A stretch of DNA of 64,000 nucleotides from Trochalopteron elliotii (lineage: Eukaryota > Chordata > Aves > Passeriformes > Leiothrichidae). Positions 37,781-52,049 of this stretch are shown piece after piece; the stretch's first letter is position 1, and each line of letters starts with the position of its first letter. The DNA lies in contig JANPWX010000336.1 of assembly GCA_024734555.1 (NCBI GenBank), forward strand, positions 558,001 to 622,000. The letters are read 5' to 3'. The notes beneath the pieces were generated by a model, which saw only the letters and a list, made by a program, of their open reading frames with translations, was not told the origin of the DNA and ran no database searches. The position numbers and the translations under genes are program-made.

Positions 37781-37867
37781 TTGCTGTTAATATAACATTA
37801 ATGTTTTGAAGTTTTGATTAAAGCTAGCTACCATTATGGGAAAATCACTGAGGTTGTTTGTTTTGGG

Positions 37868-38051
37868 TTTTTTTTTTTTTTGTTTTTTTTTTTTTATATG
37901 TTGATTACTCATCTGTGTGCACAGCCTATGAAGAATGTAACAGCAAGGTATTTTCAAAAATAAATACGTATTTCCTCTTGGTAAGGGGTTTATCGAATCT
38001 TAAAAATCAAAAGAGGAAAGCAGTCACTATCGTTAAAAAAAAAAAAAAAAA
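37868..38051. repeat. Opposed T-run and A-run pair
   Basis: T runs of 14 and 13 separated by one G (37868-37895) are followed 140 bp later by 17 A residues (38035-38051). Together they could pair as a long A/T stem in RNA. Confidence 0.85.
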
Positions 38052-40839
38052 TTGCCACAAAGCAGCAGACACAGCTCTTTCCCAATACCAAAAATGAGAA
38101 ATAATGCACTTCTTGCACTTTCAGTTAACAAGCAATGTCCTCTTTAGCTTCCTCCACCAAACAGACACTCAAGTGCTGCACAGTCTTTCTCAAAAGCTGA
38201 TTTCCACCTCAAAGCAGGCTGCAATCCACTATATACGCAAACATTTGGTTTCTGAAGACTTTTGCACAAGGTGTGGAGAAATGCAGGAGTATTTGATGGA
38301 ACAAGAGGTAACGGAATAAAAATGCACAAGAAAATATTCTGTTTATAAGGTTGGGTTTAAAATAGAGCTGCTATGTTTAAAACATTCCCAACTCTTTTCT
38401 ACATTTAACAGTTTTTTTTTTTCCTTGAAGCTTTTGAGCTCTTTTATTTAAAAATAAAAAAATAAAAATAAAAAAGAATGATGATTCTGATATTCCTACT
38501 TCAATAATTCAGTCCAAAAAATACAGAAACTTCCCTTGGGAATTTCAAAAATTTTTCTTCTTAAATTGAAGACAATATTCTGTAGCTATCCTAAGGGCTA
38601 GAGTTTGAAATTAATGCTTTTGTCTATTTTTCTCCAGTTCTCATAGAAGAAATGAACCTGCATCCTTAAGAGTGTAAATCTAAAATGTTTTTATTAATAC
38701 TATTTTCATGCCTGCAAAAGAAGAAAGAAATGAAAAGTCCTGTATTGGTGTAACCTTCAAATAAAAACTGCTAAACTTACCATCAGTGAGCTAAAGCAGA
38801 ATTTGGAAATACAGGAATGACTTTCAGACAGGTAGGAAAAGAGCATTTGACTAACAAATAGAAATTGCTCATACAACACCTGTGTTATAAATAACATTAT
38901 TGACCTGCCAACCTGTAATTAAATCCTATTGTTTTGATTGTTTTAACTCTGCTGCTGTATACACAGAATCCTCTGCTGCTTTTGCAGAAAACCAAGAATA
39001 AACATTGAAAAAACTCCTCAAAATTAGAGGAAAGAAAAGCTATACAAACTTGAAAAGGGGTAGGGTGGATTTTTCCCCTTGAAAGGGAAAAGCCTCTAGA
39101 GTGAAGGCTGGCTATCATATGAACATATTTCAACATCAGGCAAGGGAAGGCAAGGCAGCAAGTGCTGAAGGCTCCAGAATAATTCCTTGTTTCATGAGAG
39201 GCACCTCTCCAGAATGGCTCTCCTGCACCATCCCAGCCAGCACAGATCCACACCCTCAGTGCAAAAAGCTTCACCAGCACATGCCTAGAAGCAATGGTCA
39301 CCCTGTTCCCCAAATCAGGGATGTGATGCCACAGACATTGAAATTACTGGTCCAAGGATGAAAAAAAGAAATGAAAAAAAAAGGAGTAATTGTGTTCTAC
39401 ACAAATAAACCATTTTAGGTGGCAGTTGCAGCACGTAGAAACACAAAAGGCAGCAAACTCTAACTGGCTGATCTGCATCACCACTTCCCAGTTTCATTGC
39501 TCAGCAGCTCCCTGAGAACGTTGTTTCCTTTAACTTGCTGTTGACAAATAACATATTTCATACACAAGATTAAGCATTGAGGAAAAATCCACAGCTCTTA
39601 GAATGGGCTGGGTTTTGCTCAAACTGTTGTGACCCTTCCAAATAAAACCTGCCCACTTCTCCTTCCCACCTGCTCAGCACAACACTCTGTGTTTAACCTC
39701 TGTCCATGCTGGGGTGGGTTCTGCTCCAAGCCCAATATTTTGGGCCATGGAATTGAACCTGGGGAGTCAGACACTCTCGGGAGCACAGACTCTGTCCAAC
39801 AGCAATACAGAGCCCTGCAGTGTCTGTGGAAACCCCAAAGCACAGGATGGATACAAAAAGTAACCAAAGGACAGATTTCAGGAGGTAACAGTTGAATGTC
39901 AGCAAGGCAGAGGGACACAGCACTCAGACGTGTGGGAGCCACACCATTATTTGGAAATGTTTGTCAGCCAGGATGTACAGGAAAAGGACAGTATAAATTT
40001 AGAGGCTTGCTTCAGATCTCTCAGCTGGGCTGGAGCCTCATGAGGAAATACCACACTTCGTTCCTCTAAAGAAATGCAGCACTGATAACTTCCCCACCAA
40101 AGTAAGCAAACAGTTGGCAAAAGCAGGAATTTCACAGATCCAATATTTTCAGCTGCAAAGGTTTTCTTCTAATAGTTATACCCAGGTGGTGGAGTTAGCA
40201 TTGCACCATCCACACCGAAATGGCCCATTTTTCATTCTAGGAATAAATGCAGTAACAGCCTGATGCTCCCCTGTGCTCACACAGCCTGAAGTGCCACTGG
40301 GAAGGCAGAGCCAGCATCCTGATTTTCTGATAGACACTACGGCCTTGTGAGGTGGGCCAGTCTTTCATTTTGTGTTTCTTAACCTTCTGTATGACACAAA
40401 TATTTACTCTGGAGAAGAAGCCACCATGTGAAAAAAACATTACATGGGTTTATGCTGCCCTGAGTGCTGCATGCAGCCTGGATCTATCCTTGCAGAGGTG
40501 CCTCAAGGCTCTCAGCACAATCCCTTTGGAGAAGCCTGGTGTCCAGCTCCATGTGTCCTTCCCCACACCTCCCAAAACCTGCAGCTGTTCCCACAGACCC
40601 AGACATGAGCCTGTTTTGAGGAGCAGCAGGTCGGTCCAACCACACTTGGCACCTCAGTCAGAAGGGCTGCTCTGTGGGAGATGGGAAGTGCCAGTCTGGA
40701 ATCCACCAGACACTCCTGTCTCCAGCCCTGATTAAAACATTTCTGCTCTCTGCAGGTGCCTGTGGGAAGAGCTGCTGTGCCTGGAGTGCTGCCTCTTGTA
40801 GGAACATCCGTGGATGGCAGGGAGAGGGAACTCTGCAAA
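38052..40839. other. Intronic sequence, nothing recognised
   Basis: Includes an A-rich simple repeat of AAATAAA type at 38449-38475. No gene recognised. Open frames at 38897-39313 (minus, 138 codons) and 40352-40735 (plus, 127 codons) have no motifs. Confidence 0.5.
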
Positions 40840-41475
40840 CCTGAGACATTCTAGAACATGTGGTTTTATTGCAAGGGTAGTGGGTAAGAAGGGCCTTGCC
40901 TTCAGCCACCAGCCTGGGCTGAGGGGAAGTCCCAAAGAGAGAGGGAGAGAGAGAACAAGAGGGTAAGAGAGGAGAGAGCAAGAGAGCCAGAGAGAGGTGG
41001 CAGGGGTTGGAGCACAGGGGCAAGAGAGCTAGAGAGAGAGCAAGAGGGGAGGAGAGTCAGAAAGTGAGGTCTTTGTTACAATACGTTATATCTCCTTTTG
41101 TGCTGAATATTCTAATTTACACTAACCAACCAGTACATGACACAAAACCCTATAGAATCTACACACAGCCTATAAGAACTACTACATTACCAAACTATGT
41201 TATATTTTAAATTCTAAAAACTACTCTTTAGACTATTCTCTTTTGCTACATTGACCTTTGGGTCCCTTAGCCAGCAGAAGGGTATTGTTCAATCCAAAGG
41301 GATTCTCCTTTAGCTAGCTAGACTATTGTTTTCAGGTTATATAGTAACTAAGGCTCAGTATCCTACAACTCAAAGCAAGCTTTCATTTCTATTTCAATTA
41401 TAGGTCTCATATTTTCAGAATCTTTTGGTAAGCAATCATATTTATAAGGTTTCCCTGATTCATCTTCCCCAACAG
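40840..41475 (-). mobile_element. ERV LTR with pyrimidine-rich segment, minus strand
   Basis: Read on the minus strand the order is that of a passerine LTR: an AT-rich U3 with CCTTATAAATATG and TTATAGGCTGTGTG, GGTTGGTTAGTG, GATATAACGTATTG, then a long CT-rich stretch of CTCTCTCTAGCTCTCTTG type, the phrase CTTACCCACTACCC, and GCAATAAAACCAC (AATAAA complement at 40865-40870). The CT-rich part (GA-rich on the plus strand, about 40938-41058) lies just before the polyadenylation signal. The edges are approximate and no internal viral genes adjoin, so it is probably a solo LTR. Confidence 0.75.
40938..41058. repeat. GA-rich purine tract (plus strand)
   Basis: About 120 bp dominated by GAGAGA, AAGAG and GGGAG units with few pyrimidines on the plus strand. 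It is part of the LTR. Confidence 0.85.
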
Positions 41476-44400
41476 CCTCTCACCAGCCAGCCCAGCAGGA
41501 GAGCATGGAACATCACAGAGGTGCTCACATCAGGAGCCCCTGGCTCACTGCAGAAGGCCAACACTTCAAAAACCATAACATCTTTTTAGCAAATATACAT
41601 TCTTCTACTCAAGATGGAATGTTAGGTTGTCCTGGCTAGTATTCTGACAAGCAAACTGTGGAAAGACAGTCTTGGGAAGACTTTGGGAGTGGGTGGCAGC
41701 TGGTTGAGTAACTGTGTGCAGGGAACAGCTTCTGATGTCTTGAGGTCAAAATGGAGCCCTGCAAGGAGCCTTACTCTGATTCTCTACAACTGCTGCCTGA
41801 GGGACAGACAAGAGCATATGCTCATATGTTTTCAGGCAAAGTGAAGGTGTAAAAACCCTTCAAATATACAGGGAAATGAAATTAGGATTCCAATGGTCCT
41901 GACATATCCAGAAAATAGTCTGAAAAGAACAAAATTCACAGGGACAAGTGCCAAGGCCTATCCTTAAACAGAAATAATCCACTGTACAAACACTGAATGA
42001 GAAAGAGGAGAAAGAGAGAGCTCTTCAGGAAAGCATTTTGATCCTCAGCCCTAAGATATCATCACGAGCTGTGACACCTTGTCACAAGAAGAGGTGAGCA
42101 CCCCTCTGCAGTGTGCAGAGAGGCACAGAGGCTGCAGTGGCTGAGATAATCCCTTCACACTGCTCAGCCGTGGCAGCTGAGTTTCAGCACTGCACTTCAA
42201 AACAAGAAGAACCCAGAGAGAAAACACGAAGGGAAAAAATCAGAGGTGAGCAGAGGCCTATAAGGGCAGGTAGAAATAGGGTTGCTTGGTCTAAGGAAAA
42301 GAGGATGGAGGAGGAAGATGGCAAAAGTCATTCCTGCATAGAGAGAGGGAATAATCTCCATCCCTGACCGTGGTGAACAGACATGGAGTTGCAGCAGAAG
42401 GAGGAAGGGACCTTTATTACAGCTAAGGTTTCCTAAGAATTCTTATTTATGTCACTGGGCCAATATTTTTCAGGAGCAATAAATAGTAGCAGAAGGGGGT
42501 AAGTCAACATACTGAGAAGGGGTCTCACTTCTAGCAGGGAAAATAGCCACTGCTCTTGAAAACACAAACTGCTTTGAGGAATGGCAACTCTAGCCTCCAA
42601 AAATTAAAGTACCTTATGAAAACAGAAGCCCAAAGCAGGTCATTGTGTTAAGCTATCTGAAAAGACACATTTTCTGTTTTGTGACAGCAGAGGTTTGCTG
42701 AATGTTTCTGAAGAGAATAACTGTTATTTATAAGCTTAAACAAGACAGAAAATATCCTACAACCTGCTATCCTGAATGATGAACAGCTGATATTCCAGGT
42801 CTAACAATTTGAAAATCACACTTTGGCAATCGTGCCTTTAAACAAACAACCTCAGGATAAGTGGGGCCACAGCCAACATTATCAAGCAATATCACAATAC
42901 GATTGAGGGAGAGTAATTAAAGCAAATCATACAGAATATTTTACCCACAAGTATTTGCTTTTCAATAGTTTGCAATGAACCCTTTTAGGAGATCAAGGCT
43001 GTGTCCTCAAAAAAAGTGGGCTCAGCTCCAAGAACTCCTCTCCTTGTAGCAGGGTTTTATCTTTCCTGCAAACTGAATTACATTTAGGACTAAAATATAC
43101 TACTTGTGGAGCTCTTAGAAGCCCATTTTGCATCAAGGCAAGCTATCACAGTAGCAAAAGGAACCTGAACATGAGATGTCTGATTAATCCTATCTATGCA
43201 AAGCAGCAAAAGCTTTAAAAGAGAACCAGTTTCCAGTAAACAGTGACTAGGACTCTTAAAATATTCTCATTCCTGGACATTCATTACTTCCCACTAATTA
43301 AATGCTTTTCCTTCTTTTCACCCTAACTGTCTTATAACTTGTGACATAAAAAGACATAAAAAGGACAAAATGCTGCACTGCCTGCCACAGCTGAGGGGTA
43401 GGAAAGTTGGAGGAAGGTTGTTTTGCAAAGCTGACATTTTGAGAAATTCAGACCACATTGGAGGGTAGGCATCAAATCTGCACAGAACTGATAGGCACCA
43501 CTACCTCCTCCCTTCCTAGAGGGGCCGTGGCTTCCATCCCTTTTCCTACAGAGCTGCTCCTCTGGCCTGCTTCATCCCCTCCCTTCCTGCTGAACAAGAT
43601 AAGCCCAGGGAGCAACAACATCCATTAATGGGGTGAGCAAGGCCAAGCTTAACTCTTCAGTGCAAAAGGCCCCCAAACTCCCATGAAGGGTTCAAAAAGT
43701 TGAAGGGTTTGGCTTTGTTCTTTTTTTTTGTCTTTTCATTGAAGATAGATTCTGTTTCATGCCTAGTTTTTGAGCCTTTGAGATACATGCTGTTCTGTTC
43801 CTTCTGTACCAAAAAGCCTTTCTTTCTTTTAATCCAAAAGCTGAGCATCATCACTTGAGCCATATAACTCCTGCCTGGGCTTCACTGAGCAGCTCCTCAT
43901 TTGATACTTGTGTAAAATCACCAGCTCCAGACAACAAGCAAGGGGGGAGTGCTTTCACAAGCATTTTGAGACCCCACTCCACAGTCCTCTTACAGCAAAC
44001 TTGGACTTGACTATTCATCACAGTCTTTTAAAACTGCTTTATTTGGGCACCCTTCCTATGCTGTTTGCCTGACCTCGAAGTTTCCATATGAAATTAGTAA
44101 AGTGCATTCACTGACTTCAGTGATCTGTGACCCAAAATTATACATCAGGTTTACTTCTTGGTTTAACACAAACATCTAATTATATTTAGAGAAAGTTTAA
44201 CATTAGAACATTAGCCTGGGCAAATCTTGGCTTTTAATAAGATGTCACAGTGCCCACTGTGCATTCTGAACCTATTAATGATTATTTCACAGAGCACTAA
44301 TATCTACAGTAGGATCAGCAGCATTATTTTGAACGGAAAAAACCAGTTAATTTGATCACTAGATGTTGTAAATTGCTTATGACCAGCAGACTGATGCTGG

Positions 44401-47400
44401 AGGAATTGGTCATTTCAAAAACAAATATGTCTGACCCAGCAGAATTAGGCCACTTGCTGTTTTGTTTCCTCCACACCATTGCTGTAGAGGGAAGTCAAGA
44501 AGCAGCTCTGGCCCTTAGGAGGGGGATCTCTAAGCTGTCTTTGCTCTGAACATGACAGGGACAATTTGGTTCACTCATTGTGACTGCCCAGTGTGGGGCA
44601 ACACCCTCAGTCATCTCCCATTCCTGCCCTTTCCTTCCCAGCACAGCAGAGCAGAGGTCAGGGAAGCACAAAAAGGTCACTACAAAATTATTGCCAAAGG
44701 ACCTGGGAGACTTCCTTTTGTGACTCCTGCTAGGAGTGAAGGGATGGCAGGATTAATGTAATTTTTTTCTGGGCAAAAATAACTATGATCCTGTATTATT
44801 TCATCCTTTAGCTCCTATGAATTACATGAGTTCATTTCAATACATGAGGCTTAGGGATCTTTTTCTTCTAATATAAAAAAAAAAAAAAGATGCTAAGCTC
44901 CATTTCCATAAGCATTATAATCATAAGCAAAGCAATGACAGACAAGGAAATCCAACTAGGAATTATTAGAGCCAGCAGAGGACTGTGGCTATTCTCAATT
45001 GCATTCCCAATGACTTGAAGAGCTTTGACTTCACACTGCCTTATCTTTGCAGACTGGTCAGTAAAAACAAGACAGCTTCACCCCTCTGTTGGAAGGATGT
45101 ATAAAGGGGAGGAAAAAAAAAGTAATGAGAAACTATCACTTTTTTCTATATTTTTTTCCCTTCTTTTAAAAACTTTACCCCATGGGAGATTAGAACCATT
45201 TACCCAGGTGTTACCACTGCACCTGGAATGGATGGAATGGCATTTTTCCCACTCAGTTGATGTCCTTTATACGTGATGGCCAGAGTTTTCAAAACTGGAA
45301 TTGCTTCCATCCATCAACAACCTCAGAAAAGAAGACCATAAAGGTACCCAGGGTTGAGGGTTGAGATGGCAGAAATGGGATTAGAAGGTGGCAGCTCTTA
45401 GGCCATCACAGCTGTGGGTGAGGCTGCCACAACAGCCAGGCCTTTTCACTCCTGCCTTTTGGTGCAGGGTTTGCTGAGAGGAGTTTTAAAGGCATCCAGC
45501 ACTCTCAGCTGTATATAGATATAAGAACAAAATTCAAGTGCCAGTGCACTGTATCAAATGGAAGTGAGCTGGGTAGGCATAACCACACCTGAAACACATC
45601 CACAGCACACACAGAAAGACATTTTAAATTCCTGCACTTGGCTTGGAAAGTTAACTGAAACCAAGAGTGCTCCATGATTTGAGAATTTCAGATTCCAGTT
45701 ACAACCAAAGCAGGCTGTTCCTTTTTTCAGGGCATGTCCATCTTTCTGCTGCCAGAAAATGACAAACAAGCCTAAACAATGTGCCTGGGAATATAAAATT
45801 TGCCCAAAGGCAAGTGTATTGGAATGACTACTTCAAGTATCTCCACTATGCACTGTGCAGCCCAAACTTCAACCTTGAACACCTCACAGGATTTTTAAGG
45901 AAAAAAAAAATAAATGGTGGAACAGACATGAACCTGCAACTCTGGTTACAGGTTTTGCCCAACATGAAGTACACAGAAGACTCAAAATGTTTTACTTCAG
46001 GTTGGTTTTAAACCAAGCCAGAGATTCACCAAGGCATCAGTTTTCCTCTTGAATGTTTCACTGCTCTCTAGGTCTAATGCAGATTTTTGCCCCTGCCCCC
46101 ATGCCTGAGGGGTTTCTTTGTCCTGAACAAAACCACTTGGGACTTTACAATGTTCCCAGGGGATTTACACGCCTCCAATTGATTTGGAAAGTCTGGCATT
46201 TAGAAATATCTGCAAACCTCATCCACCTACTCCAGACTTGGAGAAGAAGCCTCCCCACAGCCCCATGTTCTGTGTCTAATCAAAAGCACTAGACAGAAGA
46301 AATTAAAAAGTTCTTTCCCTAGGCATTTTTTTTCCAATGCTCCTTTAGTTGTTCAGCTCCTTAGTTCTGTCCTCACTTTCAATGTTTTGTGAAGCTTTGA
46401 CTGGCACAGAAATTATGATAAGCATATTTTAAAGTGGTGCTACCAATGAAATATGAAACCAACAGTTTTGGAACACTAAAAATAATATTGCTTGTATCAT
46501 AACTGTGATGCTTTCCTTTGTTAACAAATTTCAGCTGCAACAGATGTGGTGATCTCTTGTTCTCACAGATCAAAAACCACCAGCCCCATCAGCACTGCTG
46601 CATTTGCCTTTTGCTTATCATGTGCCCTGATCAGGCTTCTTAAGATTTGCTTTGAGGTTTTGTTAAGGTAGGAGCAGATTTTGAGAGGCAGCCAGCCTTT
46701 GTTAAAGCACACCATAGATTTGGGAGAGCCCATTTAAGCCTGAAAGTCCTCCCTGGATCTCAGAGTGCTTGGAAGATGATGACTTTGGGAGATGATGGCT
46801 TTGCTCCTGTGTGCAGCCAAATCAACGTAGCATATTTGCTTCTTTTTTACATGCACATGCAGTGGCCATTTGGCCCTAATAATTAGCTTTGCACAACCAG
46901 AGTGTCACAGCTCCCCACAGCTCTGAGTGTATACAGAAAGCAAAGCTACTTTGTGCTCTGCCTGCCTGAAGACACATCCTGACCCTAAAAGACTTTAATC
47001 ACATCCTCTGGGTGAACCTATCACTTACACTCTGTGCTGAAGGTGCTTGCTGAAGCCTAACCTCCTGCTGAAACCCCTTTTTTAAACACACTTGTTGCCT
47101 CCATGTCTCCTGCAGGAGCCTTACTTCTAGGGGTTAAAAGTTCCAGCACGTGTCCCACACTCCCTGCCACTGAGAACAGAAATGAGTAACTCATACACTG
47201 AGTGTACTGCTCACTCTTTCCACCTCATCAGAAAATTAGAGAGGAAAAAAGAAAAGCCTCATCCTCCCCCATAATCATTTCAGATGAGTTCTTATTTCAA
47301 TTACAGTGCTGTTTTGTTCCAGCTCTTGCTAATACCCTGCAGTTTGTTCACCTGTAGCAGCAATTGTCCCTTACAGCTCTTCTCCCTCATCCCCCTTCCC

Positions 47401-49626
47401 CTGGGCTATTTGGGCTTGCTAGAATAGAAAGTATTAATACAGCTTTCCCACCAAATTTCAGCAAGAATATTCAGATGCTTTAGCAGCTGCCTTGGCTTCT
47501 TAAGAACTCGGTAATCCTTTAATCTGCAGACACTTTTTTTTTCCCCCATAAAAGATGCACAAGCAAAACAAATGCAATATGGATCAAAAATTCAATCAGA
47601 ATGCTTAAAATGCAATTACATTCATCAGGGTGTTCTGTTAGGTCAGGTATTAAATCTGGGGTTTATTCAATATCCTCCTTTTATTATAAAGCAGTATTTT
47701 TCCACTCTGTAAATCATCTGATCCCTAGGCTAAAGTCCTCTTTGCCCAAAACATACACAAAGCATGGTGGGAGATAGCTGGTTAGAAATTCCTGCACAAG
47801 ACCACTCCTGTGGAGACATAAGGAAGGACAAATAAGACAGGGAGCAAAGACATTTCTACTGGAGCAGGAAGGCTAATTTAAGAACTGAAGATTCCACAGT
47901 TATGGCTTTAATAAGTAGTTGTCAAATGAGTTCCTCCTTGAATTCCATTTCCAAAGCAAATCCATGTGTCTGCCTGCACCCCTCTGTGAGCATTTCCCCC
48001 CATCTTGCAGTTTTAAAGGAGTTCTGAAATTTAATCACCTTGTTTTGCACCAGAGCTCTCTGGAACTTTTCAAACCCAAAGGATGTTTCCTGGGGGAATG
48101 CCAGCCTATTTAATCCAGAAATTCTTGAGAAAATGCATCTTTTAGGGGGGATAAGGGGCAGTAACACACCTTCTTTGCTGCCCTCACTCCTCCTGTTTTC
48201 AGGACTGGCTTGGACAGCATCAAGCAGAGTGTGAATGGATTTCCCCCTGCAAATACATGAAGAAATCCATGATGATTTGGGTTGCTCCATGCTCCAGAGG
48301 CAATAACTAACCAAGCCTTTGCACCTCCATACAGTGCCCTTCCCAGTGTTTCTTCTTTTCTGTGAGATGCTTTAAATTTGCTGTCTTTTATGAACATTGA
48401 GCACAATTCTGTGCTGCTACAGGCAGCAGTGCACAGTGGCATTTTGCCAGCTGACACTCAGCTGAGTTTGACTGACAGCTGTCACAATCCAGTGTCTGGA
48501 ATACTGGAGCTTGGCAACATGGAAGGGGCTGGGATCTGTGTGAAGCAGCTGTGTCTGAGCACCAAACTGCTTCCATTCCAGCAGTGCTTTCCCCTCCAGT
48601 CTGCAGGCACAGGGTATCATCAGCACCCTTAGAAGCTCTTGGTGTTTCTCAAGGGTCTTCAAAAGCTCTAGAGTCAGATTTTCAACTCCTCAGAGGCCCA
48701 CGGATGCACCTTCTTTCAGCTGAGACAACTGCATTTCTCTTCCTGGGATGTCTACTGCAACACACTACCAACTGGGCATAGCTGAAGAGAGATTTATGAA
48801 GATTTAGGAGTTTTTCCAAAAATACGTGTAATTGGAGTTAAAGCCAACTGGAAGATCAGTTTTGAAAAAAAAAAATTCTTTTTGAAATAAAGATACTAAG
48901 TGTTTTGTTAACTTGAATTGAGAGTATTGGCCTTTCCATTCCATCTACTAGAACAACTTATTAGAAAATGAAGGTAAATTTGGGTGATGTTAATTTCCTT
49001 AATTTAAAGTCTTCGTTGACAAAGATTCAATTCCCTCAATTAAATGAAAGAAATCAATCAACATCAGCCCCAGTCTAGATAGAATTTTGATTTGATGACA
49101 CTGACAATTTTTGGGGGGTGCAGGGGCCACTGTGGCACTCTGTTCCCAGCCACATTTCTCTCCTGGCTGCAGAGAAGGGACACACACAGGAGGCAGCCCA
49201 GAGCTGCCCTGGAGCCCTGTGAGATCTGGGCTTTCTTGTCATCTCTTCTGACGAGAAGGATGAGAGCATTCTGCACAAGGGAATTGTGACTACCATTTCC
49301 AAATGAGCAATGAACTATAAAAAGGTGTCAACGTAGCCAGATGGAATAATTGCCACATTGCTTCCAGTTAAAGAAACTACTGCTGTTCTGTAATTCTCTT
49401 CTGTTTTTCTTTTCCTTTTGTTTGTTCCAGGAGATGCAAAGACACTGAATCAGAAGGAGAACTTAGGTCTCCAAGCAAATAGCTCCACAATGAGCATAAT
49501 AAAACCATTTTTCTCATTTCATAGCTGAAATCAGACATGGAGAAGATGGAGGATGTTTGCTTTCCAGAACAGATGTACTGTTGATCAGCAGCAGTGCAAG
49601 TAAAATGCAGGAAAAATTTGTATTAA
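41476..49626. other. Intronic sequence, nothing recognised
   Basis: No gene, RNA gene or clear transposon recognised across this long stretch. The purine-rich interval 42000-42350 contains an 84-codon plus-strand open frame without motifs. A 13-A run lies near 44876-44888. Confidence 0.45.
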
Positions 49627-49642
49627 ATATATATATATATAT
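49627..49642. repeat. (AT)n microsatellite
   Basis: Eight AT units in a wider AT-rich context. Confidence 0.9.
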
Positions 49643-52049
49643 TCCTGTGTTTATAAATGTAAAACATAACATATATAAAATCTACTAAGTATAGAAAGAG
49701 TTTTTTGATAAACTGGTTCCATATAGCTAAAAACAATAGCTCAGAACTTGACTTCCTTCCTCATGATGAAAATGTTAGCTTTTTCACCTTTCAAGTTATT
49801 ACTGTCACACATGGAAACGGCGAATCCTGGTTTATAGACACAGGAAACTACTCCTTAGTTCTAAAAATTCCCTTGCAAAAATACAGATTTCTTTTTTTTC
49901 ATTAAAATGTCTCATGAATTTAACTGAAGAAGGTTATAGACTTTTGAGAACTATATGTAAAGTAGTCTGTCAGAAACATGAAAATCTCATTAGGGCTCTT
50001 CGATTAGGTTGGTGGATCACTTGTATAGTAGAAGTGATTTCAAATCCATATTAAATTTTTCAGGGAGATAAGGGTTAGCTTAATTCCCTGCCAGCCAAAG
50101 TCACTCAGTGAGAAGCAGGAGAGTAGCAGTGAAGTCAGATGAGTTGTTCTGGCCACAAAGTCCAGGTGGGAAGGGTGATTCTTCCATGCCCTCAGAAGCT
50201 GGTCTCCAACAGCCCCATTTCCCTGGCAGAGATGTTTACATGACTCAGAGGTATCAGATAGACAAGACAGGTCATGGAAAATAGCCTTGGTGTTAATAAC
50301 AGCTGAACTCGTTAAGTTCAGTAAGCAGATGAAGAATGAAATCAGATGCTCCCAGGAAACACAACTTGCTTAGATTTCACCTTCTGTGGCATCCAATTTA
50401 CAAAAGCTTCCTTTATACTATGCTTCATTTTCACATTCCTTGCTTTCTCCTGCCTGAATCCTTCTCTTCATTTCCGTCAGGGTCGTTGCTGAACTCCAAT
50501 TAAATCATAACGACGAGTGAGAACAAAGAGAAGAGCAACACAACCAAAGCAGACCTGAGCAGGTGACAACTGCACACTGCCACTCTCACAGAAGGTCGTT
50601 TAAAAGTATCATGTCAAACAAATGAACTAATTACAACATGTCTTCAGTGAACCCTGGATAGGATTTCCTGGCAGAAAAACTCTATGTCTAACATATATCT
50701 AAAGGCAGGAAGAATAGCTGGTACCCAAAGCTGCTGCTGCAGCTGTATCTGGAAAACAACCCAGCTTCAAAGGGGCACTCAGAGCTTTAACTCAAGCAAA
50801 TGCAAAAGCTTAAGTCACAAAGCATGAGCAGTGAAGGAGCACAGAAACAGTCAGCACAGCTCAGGCTAGGTCTCCTCCTATGTCCTTCCCTCTTCTGTCA
50901 CACAATGTTGGAAAGAAGTGCCTGATTTTAAAGGAAATGGATTCCTGCCAGTGGGGAGTTGCAGCAGATTCATGCTTGGAAGAGCACTGTGGAGGTGAAA
51001 GCACCAACATTATTCGTGCCTGCTACACTCCTGACTGCAGCAGGGACCTCCACAGACCAGCCAGCAGTCTACAAATGGATTTATTACTCCTCATTTCATG
51101 CCTGTGCTGTTAGTCTTTCCCATCTGTGTGATGAGAACCTCTGAGGAAGGGAGTTACAGTGAGCATTAGTCTGTCTGCTCACATGTGCCACCACTAAATT
51201 GACCACTCCAGTACTCACTGGAAATCTCCCTCAGCACCTTTTTCACCTTCTTCTTGGGTCTGCTCAGTTTATAGTACAAAAGGGAATAAAATACAAATCT
51301 TAAGTCTCTGTGCCAAGATTTGTATTGGGTGCCCGGGACAACAAACAATTCCAGGGATGAGTGAGCATTTTGGGATGGTCAAACTGTTGCACAGCACCAT
51401 GAACAGCTTGATACAGGTAGGACAGTACTTTCTAAACTATTTCAATAATTCTTCCTTGTACACGTCCCTATATACTTCTTAAAATAGCTTGAGGAAAAAA
51501 AAATAACAGATGTCTTCAGTGAATTGTTGATCCTTTGATAACAAAGCAAGCAATTTCTGGAACAGCCTGAGGGAAATTCACATTGGGTTTTAAGCAATAA
51601 AGCAAATTAGCACCATAGCTTGAAAGGTTAACAGACAGAATAATCCCATGTAATAGTAGGGTAAGAAGATGAAATGATTAAAAAAATCAATTTGTTGCTA
51701 TCTCGTGATGTTGTTTATTATCAATGATAGCATAAAATCACTTCCTCTGCATTCTATAAAGAATTCCTGCACACAGAGTATGCATGACTACCTCTGCCCT
51801 GGGCAGGTGGGACAGAGGATGGACAAGGCAGGTGAAATAAAGGCCTGGAGACACAAAGGAGAGTGGGATAGAGTGGATGTAGGGACACCACAGAGCCACA
51901 GCTTTTGAATGTGGGGCCTTAACCTGTGACCCACAGAGCCTCCCAAAGACACCCAGCAAAACACAGCTGAACTCTCTCCCCCATATGCCCATCTCAGGCA
52001 CCTGCAGAGAGCAGTGATGTGCACACCAAAGGCTTTTGTTCTTTCACAC
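49643..52049. other. Intronic sequence, nothing recognised
   Basis: No gene or repeat recognised. Short open frames overlap on both strands. Confidence 0.5.
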
